A stretch of DNA of 64,000 bases. Source: Planctellipticum variicoloris. Lineage in GTDB: Bacteria > Planctomycetota > Planctomycetia > Planctomycetales > Planctomycetaceae. The notes beneath the pieces were generated by a model. The model did not search any database. It worked only from the letters and a program-made list of their open reading frames with translations, and was not told the DNA's origin. Each line of letters begins with the position of its first letter. Within the stretch, counting starts at the first letter, position 1. The DNA lies in the NCBI RefSeq assembly GCF_030622045.1, contig NZ_CP130886.1, positions 4,400,001-4,464,000 of the forward strand, given 5' to 3'. Positions 45,673 to 55,386 of the stretch are shown here, piece by piece. Both the position numbers and the translations under genes were made by a program.

Positions 45673-45905
45673 CAGCAGGGTTGTCCGAGTGGTGATCGAG
45701 TCCGCATTGGCGGCGTTCGCGAGTGGGCCGCTCGACAGAAGCTGGTATCGATCAGTTGCGATCCATCAATCGTTTCGCACAGCCTTGAAAACACTCTGCA
45801 CACAAAATAATATCCAGACTCCCCGATTCGACCGGTGTGTGCAACCCGAATCCTGAGATTTTTCCCGCCGCGATTGAGTTTCTTTACAAAATGAGGCTTT
45901 TTGCG

Positions 45906-46802
45906 ATGACTGTCAACTGGCATGGCGTCTATCCGGCGGCAATCACCCATTTTCATGACGATGACTCGCTGGACATTCCGTCGACGCTGAAACACCTGGA
46001 TGTGATGATCGAGGCGGGCGTCCACGGGCTGATCATGCTGGGATCGGTCGGCGAAAACGCCGTTCAGGAACCTTCCGAAAAGCGGGAAGTGCTGCGTCAG
46101 GTTGTCCGCCACGTCGATGGGCGGGTGCCGGTTCTGTCGGGCGTTGCTGAAAATTCGACGCGGATGGCCTGCAGGTTTGCGGATGACGCCGCAAAACTGG
46201 GGGTCGACGGCCTGATGGTGCTCCCCGCGATGATCTACAAGGCGGGAGGGCGGGAAGCCATGGCGCACTTTCGCGCGGTGGCGCGGGCCAGCGAACTGCC
46301 AATCATGATCTACAACAATCCGATCGCGTACCACGTCGATCTGACGCCGGACCTGCTGGCCGAGATGGCCGATGAGCCGCGGTTCGTCGCCGTCAAAGAG
46401 TCTTCCGACAACGTCCGTCGGATCACGGATCTGAAGAACCTGCTCGGCGACCGCTACCTGCTGTTCAGCGGCGTGGATGACCTGGTGCTGGAGAGCGCCC
46501 TGCTGGGGGCGGTCGGCTGGGTGTCGGGGCTGGTCAACGCGTTCCCGCACGAGAACCGGCTGCTGTGGGATCTGGCGATGGCCGGTCGGTGGGACGAGGC
46601 CCTGCAGGTCTATCGCTGGTATACGCCGCTGCTGCATCTGGACACGGACATTAAGCTGGTGCAGTACATCAAGCTGGCGGTCCAGGAATGCGGCCTGGGG
46701 AGCGAACGCACGCGCGCCCCGCGGCTGCCATTGGAAGGGGCCGAGCGGGACCGAATTCTGGGGATCATCAGGCACGGAATTGCGACACGGCCCAAGCTGT
46801 AA
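45906..46802 (+). CDS. DHDPS-family lyase, probable pyrroline-4-hydroxy-2-carboxylate deaminase
   Basis: The product has 298 residues of the DapA/NAL TIM-barrel family: Schiff-base Lys164 in RFVAVKESSDNVRR, catalytic Tyr136 in LPIMIYNNPIAYHV and GSVGENAVQEPSEKREVL. ATG 45906 gives residue numbers close to those of DapA (Lys161, Tyr133), and GAGG lies 9 bp upstream. The next genes are a hydroxyproline-epimerase-type enzyme and a FAD amino-acid dehydrogenase, so the likely reaction is deamination of pyrroline-4-hydroxy-2-carboxylate to 2-oxoglutarate semialdehyde (LhpC type). The role depends on context; true DapA is less likely. Confidence 0.85.
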   Translation: MTVNWHGVYPAAITHFHDDDSLDIPSTLKHLDVMIEAGVHGLIMLGSVGENAVQEPSEKREVLRQVVRHVDGRVPVLSGVAENSTRMACRFADDAAKLGVDGLMVLPAMIYKAGGREAMAHFRAVARASELPIMIYNNPIAYHVDLTPDLLAEMADEPRFVAVKESSDNVRRITDLKNLLGDRYLLFSGVDDLVLESALLGAVGWVSGLVNAFPHENRLLWDLAMAGRWDEALQVYRWYTPLLHLDTDIKLVQYIKLAVQECGLGSERTRAPRLPLEGAERDRILGIIRHGIATRPKL

Positions 46803-46877
46803 TTGCCAGATTTTTGCACAGACTGAAGTGTCTCCGAAACCAGAGCCCGGGCCGAATCACGAGACGAGGCGAATTCC

Positions 46878-47816
46878 GTGCGTCGCATCGAAGTCATCGA
46901 CACCCATACTGGCGGAGAACCGACGCGCGTCGTCCATGCCGGCGGACCGCCGCTGCCAGACGGGTCGCTGACCGAACGTCGCCAGGCATTCCGCCAGCAG
47001 TACGATGAGTACCGGTCGGCGATTGTGAATGAGCCGCGGGGCTCGGATGTGATGGTCGGGGCGCTGCTCTGCCCGCCAGTCGATCCGACGTGCGTCGCCG
47101 GCGTGATCTTCTTTAACAACGTCGGCTATCTGGGGATGTGCGGACATGGCACGATCGGCGTCGCCGTCGCCCTGGGACACCTCGGCCGAATTGTCGCCGG
47201 TCGGCACAAACTCGAAACGCCGGTCGGCGTGATCGCATTCGACTACGACGGCCGGTCGCGGGTGACGCTGGAGAATGTTCCGAGTTACCGATTCCGGACT
47301 GGCGTAACGGTTCCGGTGGAGGGACATGGCCCGATCACCGGGGACGTCGCCTGGGGTGGGAACTGGTTCTTCCTCGTGGGCGAGCACGGGCAGTCGCTTA
47401 CCGTCGACCGGGCCGAGGCGCTGACGGATTTCACCTGGCGCATTCGCGAGGCGCTGGTCCGCGAGGGTGTGACCGGAGAGGATGGTGCGGAAATCGATCA
47501 CGTCGAGCTGTTCGGGCCGCCCGTCGACCCGGCGAATGACAGCCGGAATTTTGTGCTGTGCCCCGGCAAAGCCTACGATCGATCCCCGTGCGGCACGGGG
47601 ACGAGCGCCAAGCTGGCCTGCCTGGCGGCTGCCGGCGAGCTGGCCGAAGGAGACGTCTGGCGGCAGGAAAGTCTGGTCGGGAGCGCGTTCGAAGGCCAGT
47701 ATCGCCTTGAGGCTGGCCGGTGCATTCCGCTGATCACCGGGAAGGCGTACGTCAATGCAGAAGCCACCCTGCTGCTCGATCCGGAAGATCCGTTCGAGAT
47801 GGGAATCCGTCGATGA
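46878..47816 (+). CDS. 4-hydroxyproline epimerase (proline racemase superfamily)
   Basis: The product has 312 residues. Both catalytic cysteines are present: Cys88 in YLGMCGHGTIGVAVALG and Cys238 in DRSPCGTGTSAK. The Cys/Cys pair marks epimerases and racemases, whereas the dehydratase branch has Thr. DTHTGGEPTRVV at the N-terminus is also diagnostic. The enzyme would convert trans-4-hydroxy-L-proline to cis-4-hydroxy-D-proline. It sits between the DHDPS-like lyase (75 bp upstream) and the FAD dehydrogenase (ATGA overlap). Proline racemase is the alternative, but the operon favours hydroxyproline. Confidence 0.92.
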   Translation: MRRIEVIDTHTGGEPTRVVHAGGPPLPDGSLTERRQAFRQQYDEYRSAIVNEPRGSDVMVGALLCPPVDPTCVAGVIFFNNVGYLGMCGHGTIGVAVALGHLGRIVAGRHKLETPVGVIAFDYDGRSRVTLENVPSYRFRTGVTVPVEGHGPITGDVAWGGNWFFLVGEHGQSLTVDRAEALTDFTWRIREALVREGVTGEDGAEIDHVELFGPPVDPANDSRNFVLCPGKAYDRSPCGTGTSAKLACLAAAGELAEGDVWRQESLVGSAFEGQYRLEAGRCIPLITGKAYVNAEATLLLDPEDPFEMGIRR

Positions 47817-49066
47817 GCGACACCGGCCGGCATGTGGTGATTGTCGGAGGGGGCGTCATCGGGACCGCGAGCGCCCATTATCTGTCGCGTGCGGGATTTC
47901 GGGTCACCGTGCTCGATCGGGCGGGGATGGGACGGGCATGTTCGCATGGCAATTGCGGGCTGGTCTGCCCCAGCCACGTGCTGCCGCTGGCGGAGCCGGG
48001 GGCGATCCGTTCGGCGCTCAAAGCCATGCTGTCGCCCAACGCCCCGTTCAGCATCAAGCCACGGGCCGATCTGCGGCTGTGGAGCTGGTTGTGGCATTTC
48101 GCGTGGCAATGCAACCGGGGAGATATGCTGAGCGCGGCCCACGGAATTCAATCGCTGCTGGAATCGTCGCTGGCGGAGTACCAGATTCTCGTCGACGAGG
48201 AGCGGCTCGAATGCGAATGGCAGCGGCGCGGACTGCTGTTTGTCTATCGCTCGCCGGAGGCCCTGGCTGCCTATACCGAAACCAATCAGCTCCTGAGCGA
48301 GACCTTCCACGCCCCGGCACGGCGCATGGACGCCGCGGAATTGCTGGAGCTGGAACCGGCTCTCAAACCCGATGTGGCCGGCGCGTGGTACTACGACCAC
48401 GACGCCCACCTGCGGCCGGACAAACTGCTGACGAGCTGGCGCGAGCGGCTGGCGACGGCGGGGGTGGAGTTTCGAGAAAATGTGCAGGTCACGGGCTTCG
48501 AGCGGAGCAACGGTCAGTCGACCGGTTTGCGGACCTCGCACGGAGTCATCGCCGGAGACCGGTTCCTGGTCGCGACCGGCGCGCTGACTCCGTTCCTGGA
48601 GACGGAGCTGGGGTGCAGAATTCCGATTCAGCCGGGAAAAGGGTACTCGCTGACGATGCCAAGACCGGGGCGTTGTCCGGGAATTCCGATGATCTTTCCC
48701 GAGCATCGCGTCGCGGTGACGCCGATGGAGACCGGCTATCGGATCGGTTCGATCATGGAGTTCGCCGGCTACGACCGGAGCATTTCGCCGGCGCGGCTGG
48801 AGATGCTCCGAAGGGGGGCGGCGCATTACCTGGAGGAGCCGTGGAGCGAGCCGGTCCTCGAACAATGGTACGGCTGGCGGCCGATGACCTGGGACAGCCT
48901 GCCGATCATCGACCGGAGCCCGGCTCACAACAATGTCTGGATCGCCGCGGGACACAATATGCTCGGGTTGAGCATGGCGCCGGGGACCGGGCGGCTGGTG
49001 GCGGAGCTGATGTCGGGGGTCGAGCCGCATGTCGATCACCGTCCGTATCGGGTATCACGGTTTTGA
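47813..49066 (+). CDS. FAD-dependent D-amino-acid (hydroxy-D-proline) dehydrogenase
   Basis: The product has 417 residues of the DAO/DadA superfamily. The N-terminal ADP-binding fold is HVVIVGGGVIGTASAHYLSR. The C-terminal FAD and substrate part includes IQPGKGYSLTMP, WYGWRPMTWDSLPIIDR and IAAGHNMLGLSMAPGTGRLV. With the upstream epimerase it fits cis-4-hydroxy-D-proline oxidation to pyrroline-4-hydroxy-2-carboxylate, the substrate of the DHDPS-like lyase. The start overlaps the epimerase stop. The final dehydrogenase for 2-oxoglutarate semialdehyde is not in the window. The stop codon runs into a GAA repeat. Confidence 0.92.
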   Translation: MSDTGRHVVIVGGGVIGTASAHYLSRAGFRVTVLDRAGMGRACSHGNCGLVCPSHVLPLAEPGAIRSALKAMLSPNAPFSIKPRADLRLWSWLWHFAWQCNRGDMLSAAHGIQSLLESSLAEYQILVDEERLECEWQRRGLLFVYRSPEALAAYTETNQLLSETFHAPARRMDAAELLELEPALKPDVAGAWYYDHDAHLRPDKLLTSWRERLATAGVEFRENVQVTGFERSNGQSTGLRTSHGVIAGDRFLVATGALTPFLETELGCRIPIQPGKGYSLTMPRPGRCPGIPMIFPEHRVAVTPMETGYRIGSIMEFAGYDRSISPARLEMLRRGAAHYLEEPWSEPVLEQWYGWRPMTWDSLPIIDRSPAHNNVWIAAGHNMLGLSMAPGTGRLVAELMSGVEPHVDHRPYRVSRF

Positions 49067-49096
49067 AGAAGAAGAAGAAGAAGAAGAAGAAGAAGA
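49065..49096 (+). repeat. GAA trinucleotide tract
   Basis: About ten and a half GAA units begin within the stop codon of the dehydrogenase gene. The tract lies between that gene and the IS110-family transposase. Confidence 0.9.
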
Positions 49097-49144
49097 TTTC
49101 ACCGCGGAGCGGCTGTGTTGTTGGTCAAGGTGGATTTGTGAGAT

Positions 49145-50413
<1,269 letters not shown>

Positions 50414-50430
50414 TCAGTGAGAGTTGCACG

Positions 50431-51651
50431 ATGAGTCTACGAGTTATCGCCGTCCTCTGGCTGGGAATCGTTGCTGCCTCCACGGGGTTTTGCGGTGATG
50501 ACCTCGCGGCGCAGGTCCCTGCCCCATCCGACGCGGAGCGGGAGCGGCTGGCGCTCGATCCGTTCTACACTAAGCTGGTCAGCGCGGAGGGATTTCCGAT
50601 TGTCTCTTCGAGCAAGGTCGCCGATGCGGCGCTGTTCGAAGCCGCTTGGATTATCGACCGCATGCTGGAGCACCGCCCGGACGTCCGGCAGGAATTGATT
50701 CGGCACAAGACGCGACTGTGCGTCATGGCCCCTGACGAGTTCACCACCGATCTGCCGGATTTCGCGAAGCTGGAACCGAAGTTCTACTGGGACCGCAGGG
50801 CGCGCGGGCTGGGGGGCGATGTCTCATTGAGCTGCGGCGAAGAAAACCTGCTGCTCTATCCCGGCGATCCGTATGCCGCGGAAAATATTCTCATTCACGA
50901 ATTCGCGCACACGATCGACGCCGCCCTGCGGCGGTTGGACCCCGCCTTTGGCGAGCGGCTCGACACTGCGTTTCGCGAAGCCCGGGCCGCGGGGCTGTGG
51001 AAGAGCGCTTATGCGGGGACCAACCCCTCCGAATACTGGGCCGAGGGGGTGCAGTGCTGGTTCGACAACAACCGCGAGAACGACAATGAACACAACCATG
51101 TCAACACGCGGGGGGAGCTGAAGGGGTACGACCCCGGCCTGGCGGAACTGGTGCAGGGGATGTTTGGCGATACCCCCTGGGTTTACTCGAAGCCGGCGAC
51201 CCGGCGGGGGCTGCCGCACCTGGCAGGCTGGAACCCGGAGCAGTCGCCGCGGTTTGCGTGGCCGGAACGTCTGCTGGCCGCGAATCGCGAGTTCTTTGAC
51301 GAGATTCCCGACGCTCAGACGCCCGCCGCTCCCAAGCCGGTCGACTGGGAGGAACTGGCGCCGTTGCCCCTGGACTCGCTGGAGTCGCTCAAGTCAAAAA
51401 CCCGCGGCAAGCAGGTGACGGTGTTCCTGATCAACCGGACCAGGCAGGAATTGCAGATGTCGTGGATCGACTTCGAGGGCAAGGCGAAAGCCTATGATCG
51501 CGTGCGGCCGGGGTTTCCCTCACAGCAGTCGACGTTCGCCGGGCATGTCTGGTTGGCTTCGACGCTCGACGGCAAGCCGTTCGCCCTGTTTGTCGCGGGA
51601 GAGCAGCTCGGTCGGGCGGTGATTTCAGATGACACGGCGGAGTCGAAGTGA
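50431..51651 (+). CDS. Secreted zinc metalloprotease with C-terminal VHL-like beta domain
   Basis: The product has 406 residues. A signal peptide (about 1-21) is followed by a gluzincin-like domain: ENILIHEFAHTIDAAL (HExxH, 156-160) and a likely third ligand in NPSEYWAEGVQCWFD (Glu201 or Glu205), resembling lethal-factor-like peptidases. Residues 325-398 match the VHL beta domain (VTVFLINRTRQELQMSWIDF, FAGHVWLAS). Against human VHL 88-117 the alignment is ungapped: Trp345, Tyr355, Thr368, His372 and Trp374 fall on Trp88, Tyr98, Ser111, His115 and Trp117, the hydroxyproline pocket. The upstream operon is for hydroxyproline-type catabolism. That it targets hydroxyproline-containing proteins is my inference. 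Confidence 0.85.
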   Translation: MSLRVIAVLWLGIVAASTGFCGDDLAAQVPAPSDAERERLALDPFYTKLVSAEGFPIVSSSKVADAALFEAAWIIDRMLEHRPDVRQELIRHKTRLCVMAPDEFTTDLPDFAKLEPKFYWDRRARGLGGDVSLSCGEENLLLYPGDPYAAENILIHEFAHTIDAALRRLDPAFGERLDTAFREARAAGLWKSAYAGTNPSEYWAEGVQCWFDNNRENDNEHNHVNTRGELKGYDPGLAELVQGMFGDTPWVYSKPATRRGLPHLAGWNPEQSPRFAWPERLLAANREFFDEIPDAQTPAAPKPVDWEELAPLPLDSLESLKSKTRGKQVTVFLINRTRQELQMSWIDFEGKAKAYDRVRPGFPSQQSTFAGHVWLASTLDGKPFALFVAGEQLGRAVISDDTAESK

Positions 51652-51674
51652 GAAACGGCCGGGCGCGCCCGGCC

Positions 51675-52283
51675 CTACGTGAGGGTCCATGAAACCCCCG
51701 CCGGGCCGGCGTTGATGATGGTCGACGGGCCGAGCTGGCACTGCTGGCCGGAGCTGCCGTGGATGTGGCCGCAGACAACGAGCTTGGGCTGCAGCCGTTC
51801 GACCGCCCGGCGGATCGCGCGGCTGCCGAGGTGATCGCCGCGGGAATTGACATCGACCAGGCCCCACGGCGGCGAATGGGTCACGAAGATGTCGCAGGCT
51901 GTGCAAGTCGCGAGCAAGCGCTCCGCGTCGTCCTCGGTGAAGTCGTAGCTCCAGATTCCGAAGGGTGTCGTCGGGATACCGCCCCCGATTCCGAACACGC
52001 TGAGACCAAGAACGTTGGCCGAGGTTCCGTGCAGAACATGGACTGCGGGCCAGTTGGCGCAGGCCTTGGCGAGCTGCTCGGTCGATTCGTTGTTGCCGGC
52101 CACCAGTACTGCGGGGCATGGCAGGCTGCGGAGGATCTCGATGCAGTCGTTGACATGGCGACGCAGATTTCCGAAGTCGCCGGCGCCGATCGCGAGGTCG
52201 ACGCCGGCCGCACGCGCCACCAGACTGCGGGCGGCGGCGGTATCGCGATGAAGATCGCTGAAGAGCAGCAGCTTTGTGGGCAT
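51675..52283 (-). CDS. Calcineurin-like metallophosphoesterase
   Basis: The product has 202 residues and no signal. All five metal motifs are present: LFSDLHRD, AIGAGDFGN, LVAGNNES, FVTHSPPWG and VVCGHIHGS. The compact single domain resembles cytosolic phosphodiesterases of the YfcE/Icc type. It begins 7 bp after the PfkB-kinase gene ends and is the third gene of an operon with a Swt1-HEPN-like protein. The substrate is unknown; cyclic or nucleotide phosphodiesters are plausible. Confidence 0.93.
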   Translation of the reverse strand: MPTKLLLFSDLHRDTAAARSLVARAAGVDLAIGAGDFGNLRRHVNDCIEILRSLPCPAVLVAGNNESTEQLAKACANWPAVHVLHGTSANVLGLSVFGIGGGIPTTPFGIWSYDFTEDDAERLLATCTACDIFVTHSPPWGLVDVNSRGDHLGSRAIRRAVERLQPKLVVCGHIHGSSGQQCQLGPSTIINAGPAGVSWTLT

Positions 52284-52290
52284 GACAGCA

Positions 52291-53208
52291 TCATCCGAGA
52301 CGGGCGAGGACGTCGGACAGGGCCGGCAATGCGTCGCGGTTGCCGGGACGGGTGCACTTCAACCCGGCGGCGACGCAGGCCGCCTGCAGAGTTTTTGGAA
52401 CAGGCCAGCCGCTGAGCGTCCCATAGAGGACGGCGCCGGCGAACGTGTCGCCGGCCCCGTTGGTGTCGACGGGTGCGATGTCGAGGGCCGGCTGGGTCCA
52501 CGTGCCGGGTTCGGTCGATGGCGGTACGGCACGCGTCCAGGCGCGGGCGCCTGCGGCGTCGCGGGTCAGATAAACGGTTTGCGGTCCGATCGCCAGGAGG
52601 GCGCGGGCCGCGGCCGGCACGTCGGCGGTCCGGCAGAAATCGCGGGCGAAGCGTTCCGGGGCCGTCAATACGTCGACCAGCGGCAGCAGCCGGTCCATGT
52701 CCGGGCGGACGCTGCCGGCATCGAGCGAGACCGGGATGCCCTGGGCCCGGGCGCTCGCCGCGGCATGGACGGCCGTCTCGCCAGGCCAACCGTCGAGATG
52801 CAGCAGCCGGGTGTCGTCCCACAAAGTCTTCGGCAGTTCTTCCGGCTGAACCGGACGGTCCGGGCGATAGCTGGCGACGGTCCGGCGGCCAGTCCCCTGC
52901 TCCACCCAGACGTGTGCAAAGCCGGTCTGCAGACCCCGGCGGCGGACGACGAGGGAGGGATCGACTCCTTCCCGCTGCAGGTCGGCGAGAATCCGCAGGC
53001 CGTCCGGGTCGTCGCCGATGACTCCCAGAAATCGGGCCGGCAGGCCCCAGCGGGCCAGCAGGACCAGAGCCGTGGGAACCGGGCCGCCGACCTGGATGCG
53101 GGAGCGCAGGATGTTGTTTTTCGAGTCGACCGTGGGATATGCGGGGAGCCAGACCACGTGGTCGACGACCACATGCCCCAGCCCCAGGACCGCCGCGGCA
53201 GCCGCCAT
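52291..53208 (-). CDS. PfkB-family carbohydrate/nucleoside kinase
   Basis: The product has 305 residues. The N-terminal block LGLGHVVVDHVVWLPAYPTV and RIQVGGPVPTALVLLARWG, and the signature DTNGAGDTFAGAVLYG with the catalytic Asp, place it in the ribokinase/PfkB family. The lid strands around residue 40 are typical of sugar kinases, but the substrate cannot be told. The gene is the middle of a three-gene unit, with 1 bp to the gene upstream and 7 bp to the phosphoesterase downstream, so the three products likely act together. Confidence 0.92.
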   Translation of the reverse strand: MAAAAAVLGLGHVVVDHVVWLPAYPTVDSKNNILRSRIQVGGPVPTALVLLARWGLPARFLGVIGDDPDGLRILADLQREGVDPSLVVRRRGLQTGFAHVWVEQGTGRRTVASYRPDRPVQPEELPKTLWDDTRLLHLDGWPGETAVHAAASARAQGIPVSLDAGSVRPDMDRLLPLVDVLTAPERFARDFCRTADVPAAARALLAIGPQTVYLTRDAAGARAWTRAVPPSTEPGTWTQPALDIAPVDTNGAGDTFAGAVLYGTLSGWPVPKTLQAACVAAGLKCTRPGNRDALPALSDVLARLG

Positions 53209-53209
53209 G

Positions 53210-54067
53210 TCAGGCCTCTTCGACCGGCTGCAACGGCAGCGGTTCGGTGATCGAGCTCGGCTGCGGCGCCGTTGGGCTGAGCATGACCTGCCGCAGTTGA
53301 GCCGGTTCGCAATACGGGCAGAACTCGCTGTAGATGATCCGGCGGCACTTCTGGCATTCGTGGACGCCGTAGACGGGAATCGCCGAGTTGATGCGTTTGA
53401 AGATCAGGAAGCCGAAGGTGAAGACGACGAACGAGGCCATCACGATCGACGGCAGGAGCTGCCGGGAACCGAAGAAGAGAAACAGACTGATGCTTATCGC
53501 CAGCGCACAGACGCTGTAGAGGAGGATGTCGGTCATCCGTTCGCGGTTGAACCGCGCCCGCTGCAGATCCTCGTTGACCTTCCGGCCGAACTTTTCTCGC
53601 AGAACGTCGAGCTTCAGGCGTTCCAGGTCGCCTTCGCCCGACTTCGCATGGACGGCGTGCAGCAGTCGCTGGGCGCTGTCGAGGACGCGGTAACAGTCGT
53701 CTTCGCTGAAGTTCGCCTGATGGACCCAGCGGTTGCGGTATTCCCGCAATTCGCCGACGAGGCTCCGTTCCAGCAGCCCCAGCCGTCGCCGAAAGACGGC
53801 GTTCCACTGGTCCCACATGATTGTCAGGACGGCGTGGGCGTCCCAGGCGGGGTCGTCCGGTTTGGCGCCCGCGGGGAGCTTGTCGTTGCGGAAACTGGCG
53901 CGTGCGGCTTTTTCCCAGCCTTCGCCGTAGACGGCGTGCAGTTCCTGCTGGAAGAACGGCAGCAGCCCCTGCGTCAGCAGGTCGAGGCCCATGCCAATAC
54001 GTTCGTGTTCAGTCGGCAATCCCAGGACTCCGGCGGCCCGCCCCACCTTAAGACTGCGGGAAGACAC
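53210..54067 (-). CDS. Membrane protein with Swt1-like HEPN domain and zinc ribbon
   Basis: The product has 285 residues. The first 140 resemble a Swt1-type HEPN domain: LLTQGLLPFFQQELHAVYGE, WNAVFRRRLGLLERSLVGEL and RNRWVHQANF with Arg111-x4-His116, the HEPN ribonuclease signature. Two membrane helices (182-200 and 206-224) follow, then a zinc ribbon with Cys238, 241, 250 and 253 (ECQKCRRIIYSEFCPYCE). HEPN proteins often cut RNA in stress or defence. The domain call is by motif and helix pattern. It leads an operon with pfkB and a phosphoesterase. Confidence 0.8.
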   Translation of the reverse strand: MSSRSLKVGRAAGVLGLPTEHERIGMGLDLLTQGLLPFFQQELHAVYGEGWEKAARASFRNDKLPAGAKPDDPAWDAHAVLTIMWDQWNAVFRRRLGLLERSLVGELREYRNRWVHQANFSEDDCYRVLDSAQRLLHAVHAKSGEGDLERLKLDVLREKFGRKVNEDLQRARFNRERMTDILLYSVCALAISISLFLFFGSRQLLPSIVMASFVVFTFGFLIFKRINSAIPVYGVHECQKCRRIIYSEFCPYCEPAQLRQVMLSPTAPQPSSITEPLPLQPVEEA

Positions 54068-54212
54068 ATGCTTCCGACTGTCCCGTTATATACGGCGAGA
54101 TGACCGGAAACCATCGGGAGAAACAGCGACCGTTCAGCCCGCGCGTCCGTTTCCAGCGGACGTGCAATCCCTAGCGATTCCACCGATCCTGCCGATCGTT
54201 CGGAGCGACGCG

Positions 54213-55037
54213 CTACTTCGCCGGGAAGAGCGTTTCCAGCTTGCCGTCGAAGGAGAGCCGGTAGACGGTTTTGGTGTGAGGATCGACTACGATCAGCCCC
54301 GCGTCGGTCCAGGCCAGGCCCACCGGGTTCTTGAGCGGCTCTCCGGCCAAGAGAGGCTTGGGCTCGGCGCCCGGCTCAACCTTCCAGATCGTCTTGGCGT
54401 AGCCGTCGACGACATAGGCCGTCTTGTTGTCCGGCGCGACCACGATGTGGTGCGAGAACTGGAACGGCCGGCCCGCGGCGATCACTTCGCGGGTCTTGCC
54501 GTCGGGTGAGAACTTGACGACCGCGTCTTTACCGTGGCTGGCGACCCAGATCGCTCCGTCGCCGTCGACCGTGACGCCGCGGGGAGCAGTGATCTCCGCC
54601 AGAATCTCGGGTTCGCCGCCGGGGGCGGGGACGCGGACAATCCGCTGGATTTCCTGATCGCCGGCGATGATCGCCCCGTCATGGGCGATGGCTAGCGCCA
54701 TCGGGATGCCGACGTTCCCCTTGGTCAGCGGCTGAGGCTGGCCCTGGTCGTCGAAGCGGTAGATTTCGCGCGTCGACGAATCGCCCGCCAGCAGCTTGCC
54801 GTCCTTGTCGATCGCCAGACAGCGGACGGCGTTGAGGGGCGTGCGGAATTTCTTCGAACCGCGGAAATAGACTTCGAGCTTGCCGTCGGCCCACTTCCAG
54901 ACGCCGGGGAGATCGCGGTCGGCAATGTAAATCGTCCCGTCCTTCGCCACCGCCGCGGCAAGCGGGTACTGCATGTCTTCGGCATGAACGGCGGCGGAAC
55001 CGAGGAGGAGGCCGAGAACGGCGAAAGTGCGAAGCAT
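54213..55037 (-). CDS. Secreted NHL/SMP-30-like beta-propeller protein
   Basis: The product has 274 residues. A signal peptide (LRTFAVLGLLLGSAAVHAED) is followed by six propeller-blade repeats: AVAKDGTIYIADRDLPGVWK, CLAIDKDGKLLAGDSSTREI, ALAIAHDGAIIAGDQEIQRI, GVTVDGDGAIWVASHGKDAV, VVAPDNKTAYVVDGYAKTIW and LAWTDAGLIVVDPHTKTVYR. Such propellers may be lactonases, lyases or binding scaffolds. No catalytic metal set was confirmed. ATG 55037 begins the signal peptide. Confidence 0.85.
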   Translation of the reverse strand: MLRTFAVLGLLLGSAAVHAEDMQYPLAAAVAKDGTIYIADRDLPGVWKWADGKLEVYFRGSKKFRTPLNAVRCLAIDKDGKLLAGDSSTREIYRFDDQGQPQPLTKGNVGIPMALAIAHDGAIIAGDQEIQRIVRVPAPGGEPEILAEITAPRGVTVDGDGAIWVASHGKDAVVKFSPDGKTREVIAAGRPFQFSHHIVVAPDNKTAYVVDGYAKTIWKVEPGAEPKPLLAGEPLKNPVGLAWTDAGLIVVDPHTKTVYRLSFDGKLETLFPAK

Positions 55038-55186
55038 GAACGACTCCGGATGCTGCGTCGGAGGAGGTGCGGCGAACGAGACGCGGCGAGAAATGACACA
55101 ACCTGTTGACGGCATTGAGCGTACCGGGAGGCAGAAGGGGTTGCAAATGCGAGACAGCTTGCCTCACGGCTCTTCCCAGTTTCAAA

Positions 55187-55264
55187 GTAGGGTGAGTCGA
55201 GTCCGCGAGGCTCACCTCTGCAACAACAACTTATGGTGAGCCTCGAAGACTCGACTCACCCTAC
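55187..55264. repeat. 78-bp hyphenated palindrome, copy 1
   Basis: Arms of 30 bp (GTAGGGTGAGTCGAGT at the outer end) form an inverted repeat with two mismatches and an 18-bp centre. Copy 2 lies at 60807-60884 in opposite orientation. Similarity extends about 17 bp beyond the left end here (ctcttcccagtttcaaa). Confidence 0.92.
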
Positions 55265-55386
55265 GGCTCCGTCATTCAGCGGCAGTTCCGACGCCAGCCC
55301 AAGCCAGTCCAGTTTTTTGGATCTCTCAGGGCGAAAATGCGTTACAACAATTTGATCACTGCACATCCTTCTCCCCTGGAACGGAA

